A stretch of 14,335 nucleotides of DNA from CAZWXH01 sp964637725 (GTDB lineage Bacteria; Bacillota_I; Bacilli_A; Erysipelotrichales; Coprobacillaceae). How positions within the stretch are numbered: position 1 is the first letter of the stretch; each line of letters opens with the position of its first letter. The translations under genes and the position numbers were made by a program. Positions 1-6,997 of this stretch are shown piece by piece. The notes under the pieces are model-generated. The model made no database searches. It saw nothing but the letters and a program-made list of their open reading frames with translations, and had not been told where the DNA came from. The stretch spans positions 1-14,335 of the forward strand of contig CAZWXH010000046.1 of the NCBI GenBank assembly GCA_964637725.1, in the 5' to 3' direction.

Positions 1-82
1 AAGTGTACATAATTAAATGATCAAAAATGTACATTCTTATGTTGACATTTATATTAGAACTGTGACAAGAGGTGATGAGGAA

Positions 83-573
83 GTGAATACACAAGAATTA
101 GTGAAATTTGAAAACGGGTATATTATTCTTGATGTGTCCGTAGGCGTAGACAATGACACAGTGTGGCTAACCCAAGATGATATGGTATTACTTTTTGGGA
201 AAAATAAGTCAACAATATCTAGACATATTAGAAATGTATTTGAAGAAGGTGAACTTGAGGAAATTAGCTCAATTGTAAAAATTGCAACACAGCTAAAAAA
301 TACGATCTAAGAACAGGAAAAGATAGAATATCTAGTGTAGATATTTTCTATTATAATTTGGATGTTATTATATCGGCTGGATATCGTGCCAAGACTAAAC
401 AAGGTATAATCTTTAGAAAATGGGCTAATAATATTTTATAAGAATATATGTCAAAATATTATGCGATTGATGCTATAGAATTTAAAATTCCGCCAATTTA
501 TTATATTGCACTGTTACTTGAACAAGAGAGAAAAACATCAGGAAGTTCATATCATACAGGTGAAGATATGTAA
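83..573 (+). pseudogene. RhuM-family protein, frameshifted and interrupted
   Basis: This is a decayed member of the RhuM (virulence protein RhuM) family, a widespread accessory protein of unknown biochemical role often found near restriction or mobile loci. A GTG start at 83 behind GAGG-like sequence opens a frame with the family's N-terminal features (WLTQDDMVLLF, then KSTISRHIRNVF). It ends at a TAA at 308-310. The family continues in the -1 frame from about 298: LRTGKDRISSVDIFYYNLD, then VIISAGYR, then IIFRKWANNIL. The break lies in the A6 run at 295-300. A second lesion, TAA at 439-441, interrupts the restored frame where the family reads LKEYM. The frame then runs to TAA at 571-573. Two independent lesions make it a pseudogene. 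The family call is from recognised motifs; the last 40 residues are not clearly family-like. Confidence 0.8.
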
Positions 574-586
574 GACTTTGTATAAC

Positions 587-621
587 AAAAAAATGAAGCT
601 GTATTTCTAAACAACTTCATT
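587..621 (-). terminator. Rho-independent terminator of the 99-aa minus-strand gene
   Basis: Read on the minus strand, 621-611 pairs with 602-592 as an 11-bp stem with one mismatch and an 8-nt loop. A run of seven T follows (plus-strand A at 587-593). It lies about 105 bases past the stop of the 728-1027 gene. The plus-strand side lacks a T run, so it does not serve the RhuM remnant. Confidence 0.7.
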
Positions 622-727
622 AAAGTACATTTTAATTATTTCATAGGTTTACATGATAAGGGATTAAAGCTACTTGTCGCTTATTATCTACTTCTATTTT
701 ACAAAAAATTAGAACATCTTTTAACAG

Positions 728-1027
728 CTATTTTTTTATAAGTTTTTCTTTAAAATCATTAATAATATCCTTCATTTCTGATGGTAATTCATCTTCATGC
801 TCATCAAGGTAATCTGTAAAACTCATAATTGCATCAGTGATTCTTGTAATCAATCTTTTACTTGGATCCTTGTCAATATACTTATACGCATTCCACAAAT
901 CTTCTGAACATTTTCCTTCTGTATGTAATTTCTCGATTACTTTGCAAAGAGCACTACTTAAAGCCAAATAATGAACGATTGGTTTTCCATCAGAAGCATC
1001 TTCAATAAATTTTTTCAGTGTCCCCAT
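728..1027 (-). CDS. Hypothetical 99-aa helical protein
   Basis: I do not recognise this protein. The frame has a convincing start: AAAGGAGAGG lies about 5 bases before the ATG on the minus strand, with a TATAAT promoter behind it and a terminator after the stop. It is therefore a real monocistronic gene. The 99 residues are charged and look entirely alpha-helical, with no signal peptide or membrane segment. The C-terminal third is acidic then basic (DEHEDELPSEMKD, then KEKLIKK). A short central segment, YIDKDPSKRLITRI, may be a loop between two helical hairpins. It sits between a RhuM remnant and a Fic gene, divergent from the latter, so an accessory or defence-linked role is possible. That is inference from position only. 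Confidence 0.75.
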   Translation of the reverse strand: MGTLKKFIEDASDGKPIVHYLALSSALCKVIEKLHTEGKCSEDLWNAYKYIDKDPSKRLITRITDAIMSFTDYLDEHEDELPSEMKDIINDFKEKLIKK

Positions 1028-1057
1028 TTAATTCCTCTCCTTTCAACTCTTTTTTTT

Positions 1058-1086
1058 ATTATACACTTAAAAGCTAAAAATTGTAA
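1058..1086 (-). promoter_or_regulatory. Promoter of the 99-aa gene
   Basis: On the minus strand a perfect TATAAT (plus 1058-1063) lies 17 bases from a weak -35 TTACAA (plus 1081-1086). It sits about 30 bases before the start codon. Confidence 0.55.
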
Positions 1087-1112
1087 TAACTATATGATTA
1101 AAACATCCACTG

Positions 1113-1149
1113 AATGAAAAGCCTTTGAGGTAGAATTTAACTTTTCATT
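1113..1149. repeat. Inverted repeat between two divergent genes
   Basis: AATGAAAAG (1113-1121) and its exact complement CTTTTCATT (1141-1149) are separated by 19 bases. The pair lies between the promoters of the divergent 99-aa gene and the Fic gene. An operator or a transcript hairpin is possible. No T run follows, so it is not a classical terminator. Confidence 0.35.
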
Positions 1150-1208
1150 TAAGTTTACATGAAAACAAATTGTTTGATTATAAAAGTAGTGATGGGTATC
1201 TTTGTTTA

Positions 1209-1217
1209 TGGTATACT
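1209..1217 (+). promoter_or_regulatory. Extended -10 promoter of the Fic gene
   Basis: TGG followed by TATACT forms an extended -10 element about 50 bases before the Fic ATG. No good -35 is present at 16-18 bases, which is common for TG-extended promoters. A competing pair, TTGATT (1174-1179) and TATCTT (1197-1202) with a 17-base spacer, overlaps it. Confidence 0.5.
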
Positions 1218-1266
1218 AATAACTAAGAAAAGACAGATTACATAAAAGGAAAATGGAGGGTTCTTT

Positions 1267-2034
1267 ATGGTTGTTGATAAATTAAAAAACGAACTACTTA
1301 GTCAAAAAGAATCAGGGTTTAAAGGGAATGTTTATCATTGGACTCAAGTTAGTTTTGCATATAATTCAAATAAAATTGAAGGTAGTAGATTAACCGAAGA
1401 ACAAACAGAAATGATATACGAAACAAACTCTTTTATTACAAAAAGTGAAGAAGCTATAAAAACGGATGATTTACTTGAAACGATGAATCATTTCAAGCTG
1501 TTTGATTACATGCTTGAAAACATTGATACACCTATGACTAAAGAGATGTTCATTGAAATGAATGTTATATTAAAAAGAGGAACTACTGATGAAAATAACC
1601 CAAGATATAATGTGGGTGGATTTAAAAAAGCACCTAATATCATTGGACTAGTTAATGTAATCAAAACAACATCACCTGCGGATGTTAGCATCGAATTGGA
1701 TAAGTTATTAGCAGAATATCAATCCATTCAAGAGGTATCATTACATGATATTATTGATTTCCATGTGCGTTTTGAACGTATCCATCCATTTGGAGACGGA
1801 AACGGTCGAGTGGGAAGAATGATTATGTTTAAAGAGTGTTTGAAGAATGGAATTATGCCATTTGTTATTTTAGATAGAGACAAAGTTTTCTATCTTAGAG
1901 GATTGAAGGAATATAATAATCAATCTAATTATTTAATAGAGACTTGTTTTCAAGAGCAGGATATTTACGAAAGTGTATGTAATCAATTATTGGATTTTAG
2001 TTTTGAGCAAACACAAGGACAAAAATTAGGATAG
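1267..2034 (+). CDS. Fic-domain protein, predicted AMP transferase, class II
   Basis: Fic enzymes usually transfer AMP from ATP to a hydroxyl side chain of a target protein. The full catalytic loop HPFGDGNGRVGR is at residues 173-184, with His173 as catalytic base, Asp/Gly/Asn for metal and phosphate binding, and both arginines intact. Near the N-terminus, SNKIEG (34-39) fits the inhibitory motif (S/T)xxxE(G/N), in which Glu38 would block productive ATP binding. Its N-terminal position makes this a class II, self-inhibited Fic. The start is set by GGAGGG at 1255-1260. At 255 residues it is complete, with no added DNA-binding domain visible. No separate antitoxin gene adjoins it, as expected when inhibition is in cis. 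The target is unknown. Catalysis and regulation are inferred from motifs. Confidence 0.9.
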   Translation: MVVDKLKNELLSQKESGFKGNVYHWTQVSFAYNSNKIEGSRLTEEQTEMIYETNSFITKSEEAIKTDDLLETMNHFKLFDYMLENIDTPMTKEMFIEMNVILKRGTTDENNPRYNVGGFKKAPNIIGLVNVIKTTSPADVSIELDKLLAEYQSIQEVSLHDIIDFHVRFERIHPFGDGNGRVGRMIMFKECLKNGIMPFVILDRDKVFYLRGLKEYNNQSNYLIETCFQEQDIYESVCNQLLDFSFEQTQGQKLG

Positions 2035-2347
2035 TAAAATAAAGAGTTAGAAATATCTGGAATTAACTAAAGAAGGTGTATTTATATTCGTGAAAAATGA
2101 GTAAATATGATGAGAATATTTTGTAACAATTCGTACAATTATAAGCAAATATACTTATAAATCCTTATATACAGTGGGGAATTAATAGTAATAATGTTCC
2201 AACGTATGCATTTGTATAGACAATGTCTAGATAGCATAAAAGTTAAAAAAACATGATAAACACAACGCTATTTGCGTATAAAAGGAGCATATAGATAGTA
2301 AATATAAGCTATGATTTTACTGTGTTTTTAGTGAAATACGTAGAAAT
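2035..2347. other. AT-rich spacer after the Fic gene, no intact gene
   Basis: No credible coding frame is present. The spacer has a 7-bp hairpin (TTATAAG at 2139-2145 with CTTATAA at 2154-2160) and a smaller one at 2266-2277. AAAGGAG (2281-2287) precedes a short open stretch from 2295 to a TAA just past the terminator stem, but this stretch lacks a usable start codon at the right spacing. It may be a relic or an untranslated RNA leader. Confidence 0.4.
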
Positions 2348-2380
2348 GACCAGTTATGAATGCGATAATTGGTCGTTTTT
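2348..2380 (+). terminator. Rho-independent terminator
   Basis: GACCAGTTAT (2348-2357) pairs with ATAATTGGTC (2365-2374), ten pairs including one G-T, with a 7-nt loop and then GTTTTT. It is well formed but lies 310 bases past the Fic stop. It either ends a long Fic 3' untranslated region or a lost small gene or RNA. Confidence 0.75.
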
Positions 2381-2386
2381 ATAATG

Positions 2387-2415
2387 TTTATATCGAAAGC
2401 ACTATATGATACAAT
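2387..2415 (+). promoter_or_regulatory. Promoter of the 143-aa gene
   Basis: TTTATA (2387-2392) and TACAAT (2410-2415) are 17 bases apart, with a TG extension (2407-2408). They lie just downstream of the preceding terminator, giving the 2490 gene its own transcription unit. Confidence 0.55.
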
Positions 2416-2489
2416 GGTTATAAGAAAAAAGTAATTTAGAATTGATAGAGAACCAGTGTGAACTATACTTATGATACGGAGAAAAGATA

Positions 2490-2921
2490 ATGATAGAAAA
2501 TCTATTCTGTTATGCATTATTGTTGAAGAGTGAATTAATTACATTTTATAGATATGAAGAATATTTGAATGACATTTTTTTTAAGGAGCCAGATAATGAT
2601 TTGTTACTAGAATTACAATATCTTACCTCAGAATGTTGTGCTACAGTCAATTTAATTAATGAAGAGTTCTGTAGAAAAGAAGTTGATGTGAAATGTTTTG
2701 GAGTAATATTAATGCAAGAGTTAAAAAATGTCTATTATACTAAATCTTTTGGGATTGAAGAATTCGGGAGAAAAACATATCTGCTATGGAAAAATATACC
2801 TTACGATATTGGAAAAGAAGAACCATTTCATACATTATCTTATGCAGATGATCCTTTGTCGTGGGGGGATGTTAATCAGACATGCAAATTATATGAAGAA
2901 TTATTCGAATATTATAAATAG
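2490..2921 (+). CDS. Hypothetical 143-aa acidic protein
   Basis: I do not recognise the family with confidence. The frame is supported by GGAGAAAA about 5 bases before the ATG, its own promoter and a later terminator. The protein is soluble and acidic, with no signal peptide. The first half looks helical (MIENLFCYALLLKSEL, then LLLELQYLT). The second half carries a compact motif-like stretch, PFHTLSYADDPLSWGD, followed by a tyrosine-rich helix, KLYEELFEYYK. Small acidic proteins with an aromatic C-terminal helix occur among immunity proteins of polymorphic toxin loci, and the accessory setting fits. This is only a suggestion, as no toxin gene is beside it. An out-of-frame reading of the same DNA (2728-2937) is a shadow. 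Confidence 0.75.
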   Translation: MIENLFCYALLLKSELITFYRYEEYLNDIFFKEPDNDLLLELQYLTSECCATVNLINEEFCRKEVDVKCFGVILMQELKNVYYTKSFGIEEFGRKTYLLWKNIPYDIGKEEPFHTLSYADDPLSWGDVNQTCKLYEELFEYYK

Positions 2922-3090
2922 TTATATAAAGGGTTAGAGATAATTAATAGAATAGGATGAACAAAGGAAATCAATATAACAATTAGAACAGATCATCAAG
3001 TTAAGATTAAAAGGTTAAACGAACCAATCACAAATTTTCTGATTAATATTGATTTTTTTTAATTCATATTATCATCATAGCGTTTAATAG

Positions 3091-3135
3091 GACAAGATAG
3101 AAACTAATCTGTAGTAGGGCAGATTTTTGTCTTTT
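3091..3135 (+). terminator. Probable terminator of the 143-aa gene
   Basis: AATCTG (3106-3111) pairs with CAGATT (3120-3125) around an 8-nt loop. An outer GACAA (3091-3095) can pair with TTGTC (3127-3131). TTTTAATTTT follows. The stem is weaker than the other terminators in the window. Confidence 0.45.
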
Positions 3136-3195
3136 AATTTTAGAATTAACGAAAGACATATATTATATAAACTGATAGAGTAAATCAAATAAATT

Positions 3196-3204
3196 TGTTA
3201 TAAT
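3196..3204 (+). promoter_or_regulatory. Extended -10 promoter of the diguanylate cyclase gene
   Basis: TGT is followed by a perfect TATAAT (3199-3204), about 70 bases before the start codon. No clear -35 is present at 16-18 bases. The untranslated leader of roughly 65 bases shows no recognisable riboswitch. Confidence 0.5.
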
Positions 3205-3275
3205 AATGATAATGGAAATAACTCTTGGATGTAATCATCTTTGATTCGAGTCAATAAATGGAAGGAAGTTTATAA

Positions 3276-5210
3276 ATGAAATTAAAAAATATGCTGATGT
3301 TAACCTTTTTAGGTTTGACGATAACACCAACTCTAATTATTGTTTTCTTATTTTATCAAAGTGGATTTGAACTAGCAAAACAGTCATATACAAATAATTT
3401 AACAGAAAGTTTGAATGTTCAGGTTGATTATATTACTCAAACGATTGAAAATAATATGATTTCAGATTATCGTTTTGCGAATCAAAATATAGCAATAGAT
3501 CTTTCTGCTAGTCGATCAACGTTAGATAAGAAGAGTGAACTATATACTGCTGTGACAACATATTTAAGAAATGCAGAAGATAGAATAAATGTAGGGATTT
3601 TACTAGATAAAAATCACCAATCAATTTATTCAATTGGTGAAAAGAAAGCCATTGATACAATCAATGAGCAATTACCACAGCCTTCTGAATTCAAACAACA
3701 AGGAGTCGTGGAATTTAATTTAGAAGATGGATCACAAAGCCTTGGTATTGTAACACCAGTATTCAAGGGGGAAAATTACATAGGGTGTTTAGTCTCTGTA
3801 TATGATAAATCTTATGTATTTAAGATTATTAGTAGTTATTATGAAATTGCGGATACATCAACTTATGTTTGTAAAGAAAATGGAGAAATTATTAATTCTA
3901 GACAAGTCTCTGATGAAGATACTCAAAAGGTAGAATCTATTCTCAAGAGTATGAATTTTTCATCAGAAGGTGCAATTAATGCTGACAATAGTGATGTCTC
4001 ACTTTCTGGGTACTATAAAAAAGTTCATAACACACCATGGTATTTGGTAGGATTTGTGGATGATGGGTTAATTTACTCGTTTACCAATCAGTTCTTACTA
4101 GTTTATATATTGATAATAATAGGGGTTTTGTTTGTCGATATTGCTTTATCATTCTATTTTAGTCGAAGAGTTGTAAAACCAATTAATCATCTGATTGAAG
4201 TTATGGAAGGTTATAAAAATAGTCTTGATGGCAATGAATTACAATATCAAGAAGATGATGGTTATGTTGAAACGAAATATTTACGTACTAAGTTCTTAGA
4301 GTTGATGAAGAAAATATCATTAACACAACATAACTTTGAAGGGATATATCAACTGTATCAGTCAAACGATATGGGGGATGTGAACATCAGTATAGATGTG
4401 ACAGCACAAAAGATATCTAGTAATAAAGATGTTTTTCAAAAGCTTATTAATGAAGTTGAAGTTTCTAAGGATGCTTGTGTTGTAGAAAAATTCACACACT
4501 GTTTTTGTGAAGAGGATCAAAAGATGTTGATGCACTTATTTGAAGAAATGCGTGATGAACATTTATCAGGGACTCAAGAAACCGAAATATATACACCTTT
4601 CTTTGAGGGGAAATGGTACCAAATTCTTGTTGTGCCAATGTATACAAATGAGAGATTATCACGTTTGTTTGTTCAGCTTCGTGATGTTAGTAGTTTTAAG
4701 AAGCAAGAGTTAGAATCTAGCGAACAAGCCAAAAGAGATGATTTAACAGGATTATATAACCGCGCAGGATTTATCTATAATGTAGATAAAGCTTTGAAGA
4801 GTGGGGAAGAAAGTGACTTACATGCATTATTATTTATAGATATGGATTACTTTAAATTAGTTAATGATAATTTAGGGCATGCAGCAGGGGATAGATTATT
4901 AATCTCAGTAGGAGAAAAAATTTCGACCTTGGTAAAAGAGAATGATATTGTTTCACGTTTTGGTGGTGATGAATTTGCAGTGTTTCTTACAAATACTTCA
5001 GAAGAAGTTGTAGAGAAAACCACTCAAACTATAAAAGATATATTGGTTTATCCTTTTGAAACAGAAAAAACAAGCTTTACAGTATCGGCAAGTATCGGAG
5101 TTTCTTTGTGGCGTTATGACTCGCCTAGTACTTTAGAGAACCTTCTGCATCAAGCAGATCATAATATGTATAAGTCGAAGCGTGAGTTTAAACAAAATAA
5201 AGAATTATAA
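3276..5210 (+). CDS. Membrane-bound diguanylate cyclase (Cache-like sensor, HAMP-like, GGDEF)
   Basis: It should make cyclic di-GMP from two GTP at the inner face of the membrane in response to an external signal. Two membrane segments (about 7-29 and 272-295) enclose a roughly 240-residue extracytoplasmic region of the size and pattern of a dCache sensor. RRVVKPINHLIEVMEGY (297-313) is HAMP-like. A PAS-like stretch follows (about 345-475). The GGDEF domain opens with RDDLTGLYNR (487-496) and has an intact GGDEF active site at 563-567. The usual inhibitory RxxD motif five residues before it reads KEND (554-557), so product inhibition may be weakened by the Arg-to-Lys change. The start is supported by GAAGGAAG. 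No EAL or HD-GYP domain is present. Catalytic activity is strongly implied; the ligand is unknown. Confidence 0.92.
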   Translation: MKLKNMLMLTFLGLTITPTLIIVFLFYQSGFELAKQSYTNNLTESLNVQVDYITQTIENNMISDYRFANQNIAIDLSASRSTLDKKSELYTAVTTYLRNAEDRINVGILLDKNHQSIYSIGEKKAIDTINEQLPQPSEFKQQGVVEFNLEDGSQSLGIVTPVFKGENYIGCLVSVYDKSYVFKIISSYYEIADTSTYVCKENGEIINSRQVSDEDTQKVESILKSMNFSSEGAINADNSDVSLSGYYKKVHNTPWYLVGFVDDGLIYSFTNQFLLVYILIIIGVLFVDIALSFYFSRRVVKPINHLIEVMEGYKNSLDGNELQYQEDDGYVETKYLRTKFLELMKKISLTQHNFEGIYQLYQSNDMGDVNISIDVTAQKISSNKDVFQKLINEVEVSKDACVVEKFTHCFCEEDQKMLMHLFEEMRDEHLSGTQETEIYTPFFEGKWYQILVVPMYTNERLSRLFVQLRDVSSFKKQELESSEQAKRDDLTGLYNRAGFIYNVDKALKSGEESDLHALLFIDMDYFKLVNDNLGHAAGDRLLISVGEKISTLVKENDIVSRFGGDEFAVFLTNTSEEVVEKTTQTIKDILVYPFETEKTSFTVSASIGVSLWRYDSPSTLENLLHQADHNMYKSKREFKQNKEL

Positions 5211-5250
5211 AAACTGTTATCCAAATAAATGGACAACAGTTTTTTATTTT
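5210..5250. terminator. Bidirectional terminator between convergent genes
   Basis: Bases 5210-5222 pair with 5231-5243 (13 positions, one A-C mismatch) around an 8-nt A/T loop. T-rich runs follow on both strands. The hairpin begins at the last base of the cyclase stop codon and adjoins the stop of the minus-strand lipoprotein gene, so one element serves both transcripts. Confidence 0.85.
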
Positions 5251-6740
5251 CGGTGAAGTGATTCATATTGAAATAATCCTTGTGGATTAAGGTATATTCC
5301 TTCAATGTTATTTTTAGCTGCACTTAGGACCATTGGATTCATTAAAACAACAATAGGAGCTTGTTTTGTAACAATATCATTAATCTGCTCATAGAGCTGT
5401 GTTCTTTTATTCTTGTCTGTTTCAATGCGACTTTGTCTGATTAAATCATCTACAACGGGGTTACTATAGTTGCTTGAGTTCATAGTTTTTCCACTACCGG
5501 TTCCAAGTAATACTGATAATACACTATTAGGATTTGAATTAAATGCCCAACCGACAAGAATACCACCATGTTGATTTGCATTCATTTCACTAACTGCTTC
5601 TTTCATTGTAACTAAATTATAGTTAAATGTTATACCTACATCAGCTAAATTTAACTTAATGTATTCCATAGTGTTTTTTCGAATAGTATCAACTGTTATA
5701 GCAGTGAATTCAAACCCATTTTCATAGCCAGCTTCTTTTAAAAGTTCTTTTGCTTTTTCAGGATTATAGGTAACAGAAGATTCTTTATAACCAATAACTC
5801 CTTCAGGAATTAGGCTTGTAGCAGAAGTTCCATATCCATGATAAACATCACTAATAATCTTGCTTCGATCAATAGCGTAACTAATTGCTAGACGAACTTT
5901 TGGATTATTTAATGGAGGATGGGTAGTATTGAGTGAAAGGTATTCAATCTTTGTGGAGGGTGTTTGTAATAGTTTTGCATCCTCAGATAACTTGATTTTG
6001 TCACAGTCATATGCAGAAACACTAAATAACATATCAACATCACCATTTAAGAATGCTGCAGTTCGTTCTTGTTCTGTAACTAATACAACGAAATCAAGGT
6101 ATTGCGATGCGGCTTTTTCTATATAATAGTCATCAAAACGTTCTAATGATATTTTACTACCAACTTCACGAGAGACGAGTTGAAATGGTCCTGCACCTAA
6201 TGGCTTAGTAAAATCATAATCTTTTGATTCAACAGTCTTTTTTGAGAGTATAGATGTTTCAGCTTTCGCAAATAGTGAGAGTACATCGGCATCAGGTTCT
6301 TTGAGGTGAAGTAAAAAAGTTTTATTATCTATTTTTTCAACACCTTTTATACCTTCGAGTAATTTCTGGGTTCTTTCTCCAGTCATAGCTCGTTCGATGC
6401 TAAAGATAACATCATCTACTGTTAATTTTGATCCATCATGAAATTTGACATTGTCATGAATTTCAATTTTTTGTGTAAGAGCATCAATACTAGTGGCACT
6501 TTTAGCTAATTTTGGTCTTAATTTGAGATTTTCATCAAAATCATAAAGTGATGTATAGACACATCTTAATATAGCTTCAGAATAGATGTCTGTGGTTTTA
6601 ATAGGATCAAAAGATAACATATCTTGAGTCAATGCAATTTTAATGGAATCATTAGAAACTTTATTTTTATTTGCACTAGCACATGATGATGTAAAAAAGC
6701 TTACAGTTATAAGCAAAGCAATTATAATTTTCTTGTTCAT
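5244..6740 (-). CDS. Family 5 extracellular solute-binding lipoprotein (peptide/nickel type)
   Basis: This is a surface lipoprotein that binds a solute, usually an oligopeptide, dipeptide or metal complex, for an Opp/Dpp-type ABC importer. The N-terminus has lysines, a hydrophobic core and a lipobox ending TSSC, with lipidation predicted at Cys20. The lipobox is atypical, with Thr where Leu is usual at -3. The family 5 core is clear: VKFHDGSKLTVDDVIFSIE in the first lobe, LGAGPFQLVSRE, then VRLAISYAIDRSKII in the second. At 498 residues it is full length. GGAGGA lies 4-5 bases before the ATG. No permease or ATPase of the Opp type is in the window, so it is an orphan that must share a transporter encoded elsewhere or act as a sensor. 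It diverges from the exporter gene. The ligand cannot be told from sequence. Confidence 0.92.
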   Translation of the reverse strand: MNKKIIIALLITVSFFTSSCASANKNKVSNDSIKIALTQDMLSFDPIKTTDIYSEAILRCVYTSLYDFDENLKLRPKLAKSATSIDALTQKIEIHDNVKFHDGSKLTVDDVIFSIERAMTGERTQKLLEGIKGVEKIDNKTFLLHLKEPDADVLSLFAKAETSILSKKTVESKDYDFTKPLGAGPFQLVSREVGSKISLERFDDYYIEKAASQYLDFVVLVTEQERTAAFLNGDVDMLFSVSAYDCDKIKLSEDAKLLQTPSTKIEYLSLNTTHPPLNNPKVRLAISYAIDRSKIISDVYHGYGTSATSLIPEGVIGYKESSVTYNPEKAKELLKEAGYENGFEFTAITVDTIRKNTMEYIKLNLADVGITFNYNLVTMKEAVSEMNANQHGGILVGWAFNSNPNSVLSVLLGTGSGKTMNSSNYSNPVVDDLIRQSRIETDKNKRTQLYEQINDIVTKQAPIVVLMNPMVLSAAKNNIEGIYLNPQGLFQYESLHRK

Positions 6741-6807
6741 TTTTCCTCCTTGATGGAATACCTAGTATGTAATTGATATTCAATAAGCATTATTAATTTG
6801 TGATTTG

Positions 6808-6824
6808 ATAGAAATGTCTTCTAT
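6808..6824. promoter_or_regulatory. Candidate operator near the lipoprotein promoter
   Basis: ATAGAA (6808-6813) and TTCTAT (6819-6824) form an exact inverted repeat with a 5-base centre. It lies at about +1 to +15 of the predicted lipoprotein transcript. Its half-sites match those of the palindrome in front of the exporter gene, though in the opposite order. Confidence 0.35.
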
Positions 6825-6828
6825 ATTG

Positions 6829-6856
6829 AGTATATCACACATAATATATCTCACAA
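6829..6856 (-). promoter_or_regulatory. Promoter of the lipoprotein gene
   Basis: On the minus strand TTGTGA (plus 6851-6856) and TATACT (plus 6829-6834) are 16 bases apart, with a TGA extension before the -10. The leader would be about 80 bases. Confidence 0.5.
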
Positions 6857-6920
6857 AGTGTTTATAGTGATAAATATCTTTGCAAAATATGAAAAAAAGG
6901 GAATATGGCAATAATTGATG

Positions 6921-6926
6921 TATAAT
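6921..6926 (+). promoter_or_regulatory. -10 element of the exporter promoter
   Basis: A perfect TATAAT is preceded directly by TG. There is no good -35 at 17 bases (AGGGAA), which suggests a weak or activator-dependent promoter. Transcription would begin near 6933. Confidence 0.45.
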
Positions 6927-6941
6927 ATTAACGTGTTCACA

Positions 6942-6957
6942 TTCTATTCAAATAGAA
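6942..6957. promoter_or_regulatory. Palindromic candidate operator of the exporter gene
   Basis: TTCTATT (6942-6948), CA, AATAGAA (6951-6957) is a perfect 16-base palindrome starting about ten bases past the predicted transcription start. A repressor bound here would block the exporter promoter. It is too short and too early in the message to act as a terminator. Confidence 0.4.
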
Positions 6958-6997
6958 GGTGTTTAATGGAAAAAACAAGAAAAAGAGGGGTTTATAT

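Larger units (their letters stand above)
2922..3275. other. AT-rich spacer with terminator and promoter
   Basis: No gene is visible. The spacer contains a terminator-like hairpin at 3091-3135 and a TATAAT promoter at 3196-3204, both listed separately. The first 150 bases hold only loose A/T inverted repeats, such as AATCAATAT at 2969-2977 with ATATTGATT at 3046-3054 followed by a T run. These are too far apart to call a structure. Confidence 0.5.

Noticed and set aside
4..34. Two TGTACA palindromes 24 bases apart at the left edge
   Set aside because: Short, self-complementary and likely by chance in AT-rich DNA; no promoter could be placed with them.
295..310. Programmed -1 frameshift at A-AAA-AAT in the RhuM gene
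   Set aside because: The phase is right, but the restored frame meets another stop at 439-441, and RhuM genes are not known to use frameshifting. Decay is simpler.
1506..1691. Minus-strand frame inside the Fic gene
   Set aside because: Shadow of a conserved coding region, as are the frames at 2317-2517, 2728-2937 and 5929-6126.
3015..3087. TTAAACG and CGTTTAA as ends of a small mobile element
   Set aside because: Seven bases only, with 59 bases between and no target-site duplication seen.
6959..6997. Upstream GTG start for the exporter
   Set aside because: It adds 13 residues before the usual ATPase start. ATG 6998 has GAGGGG at the correct distance.
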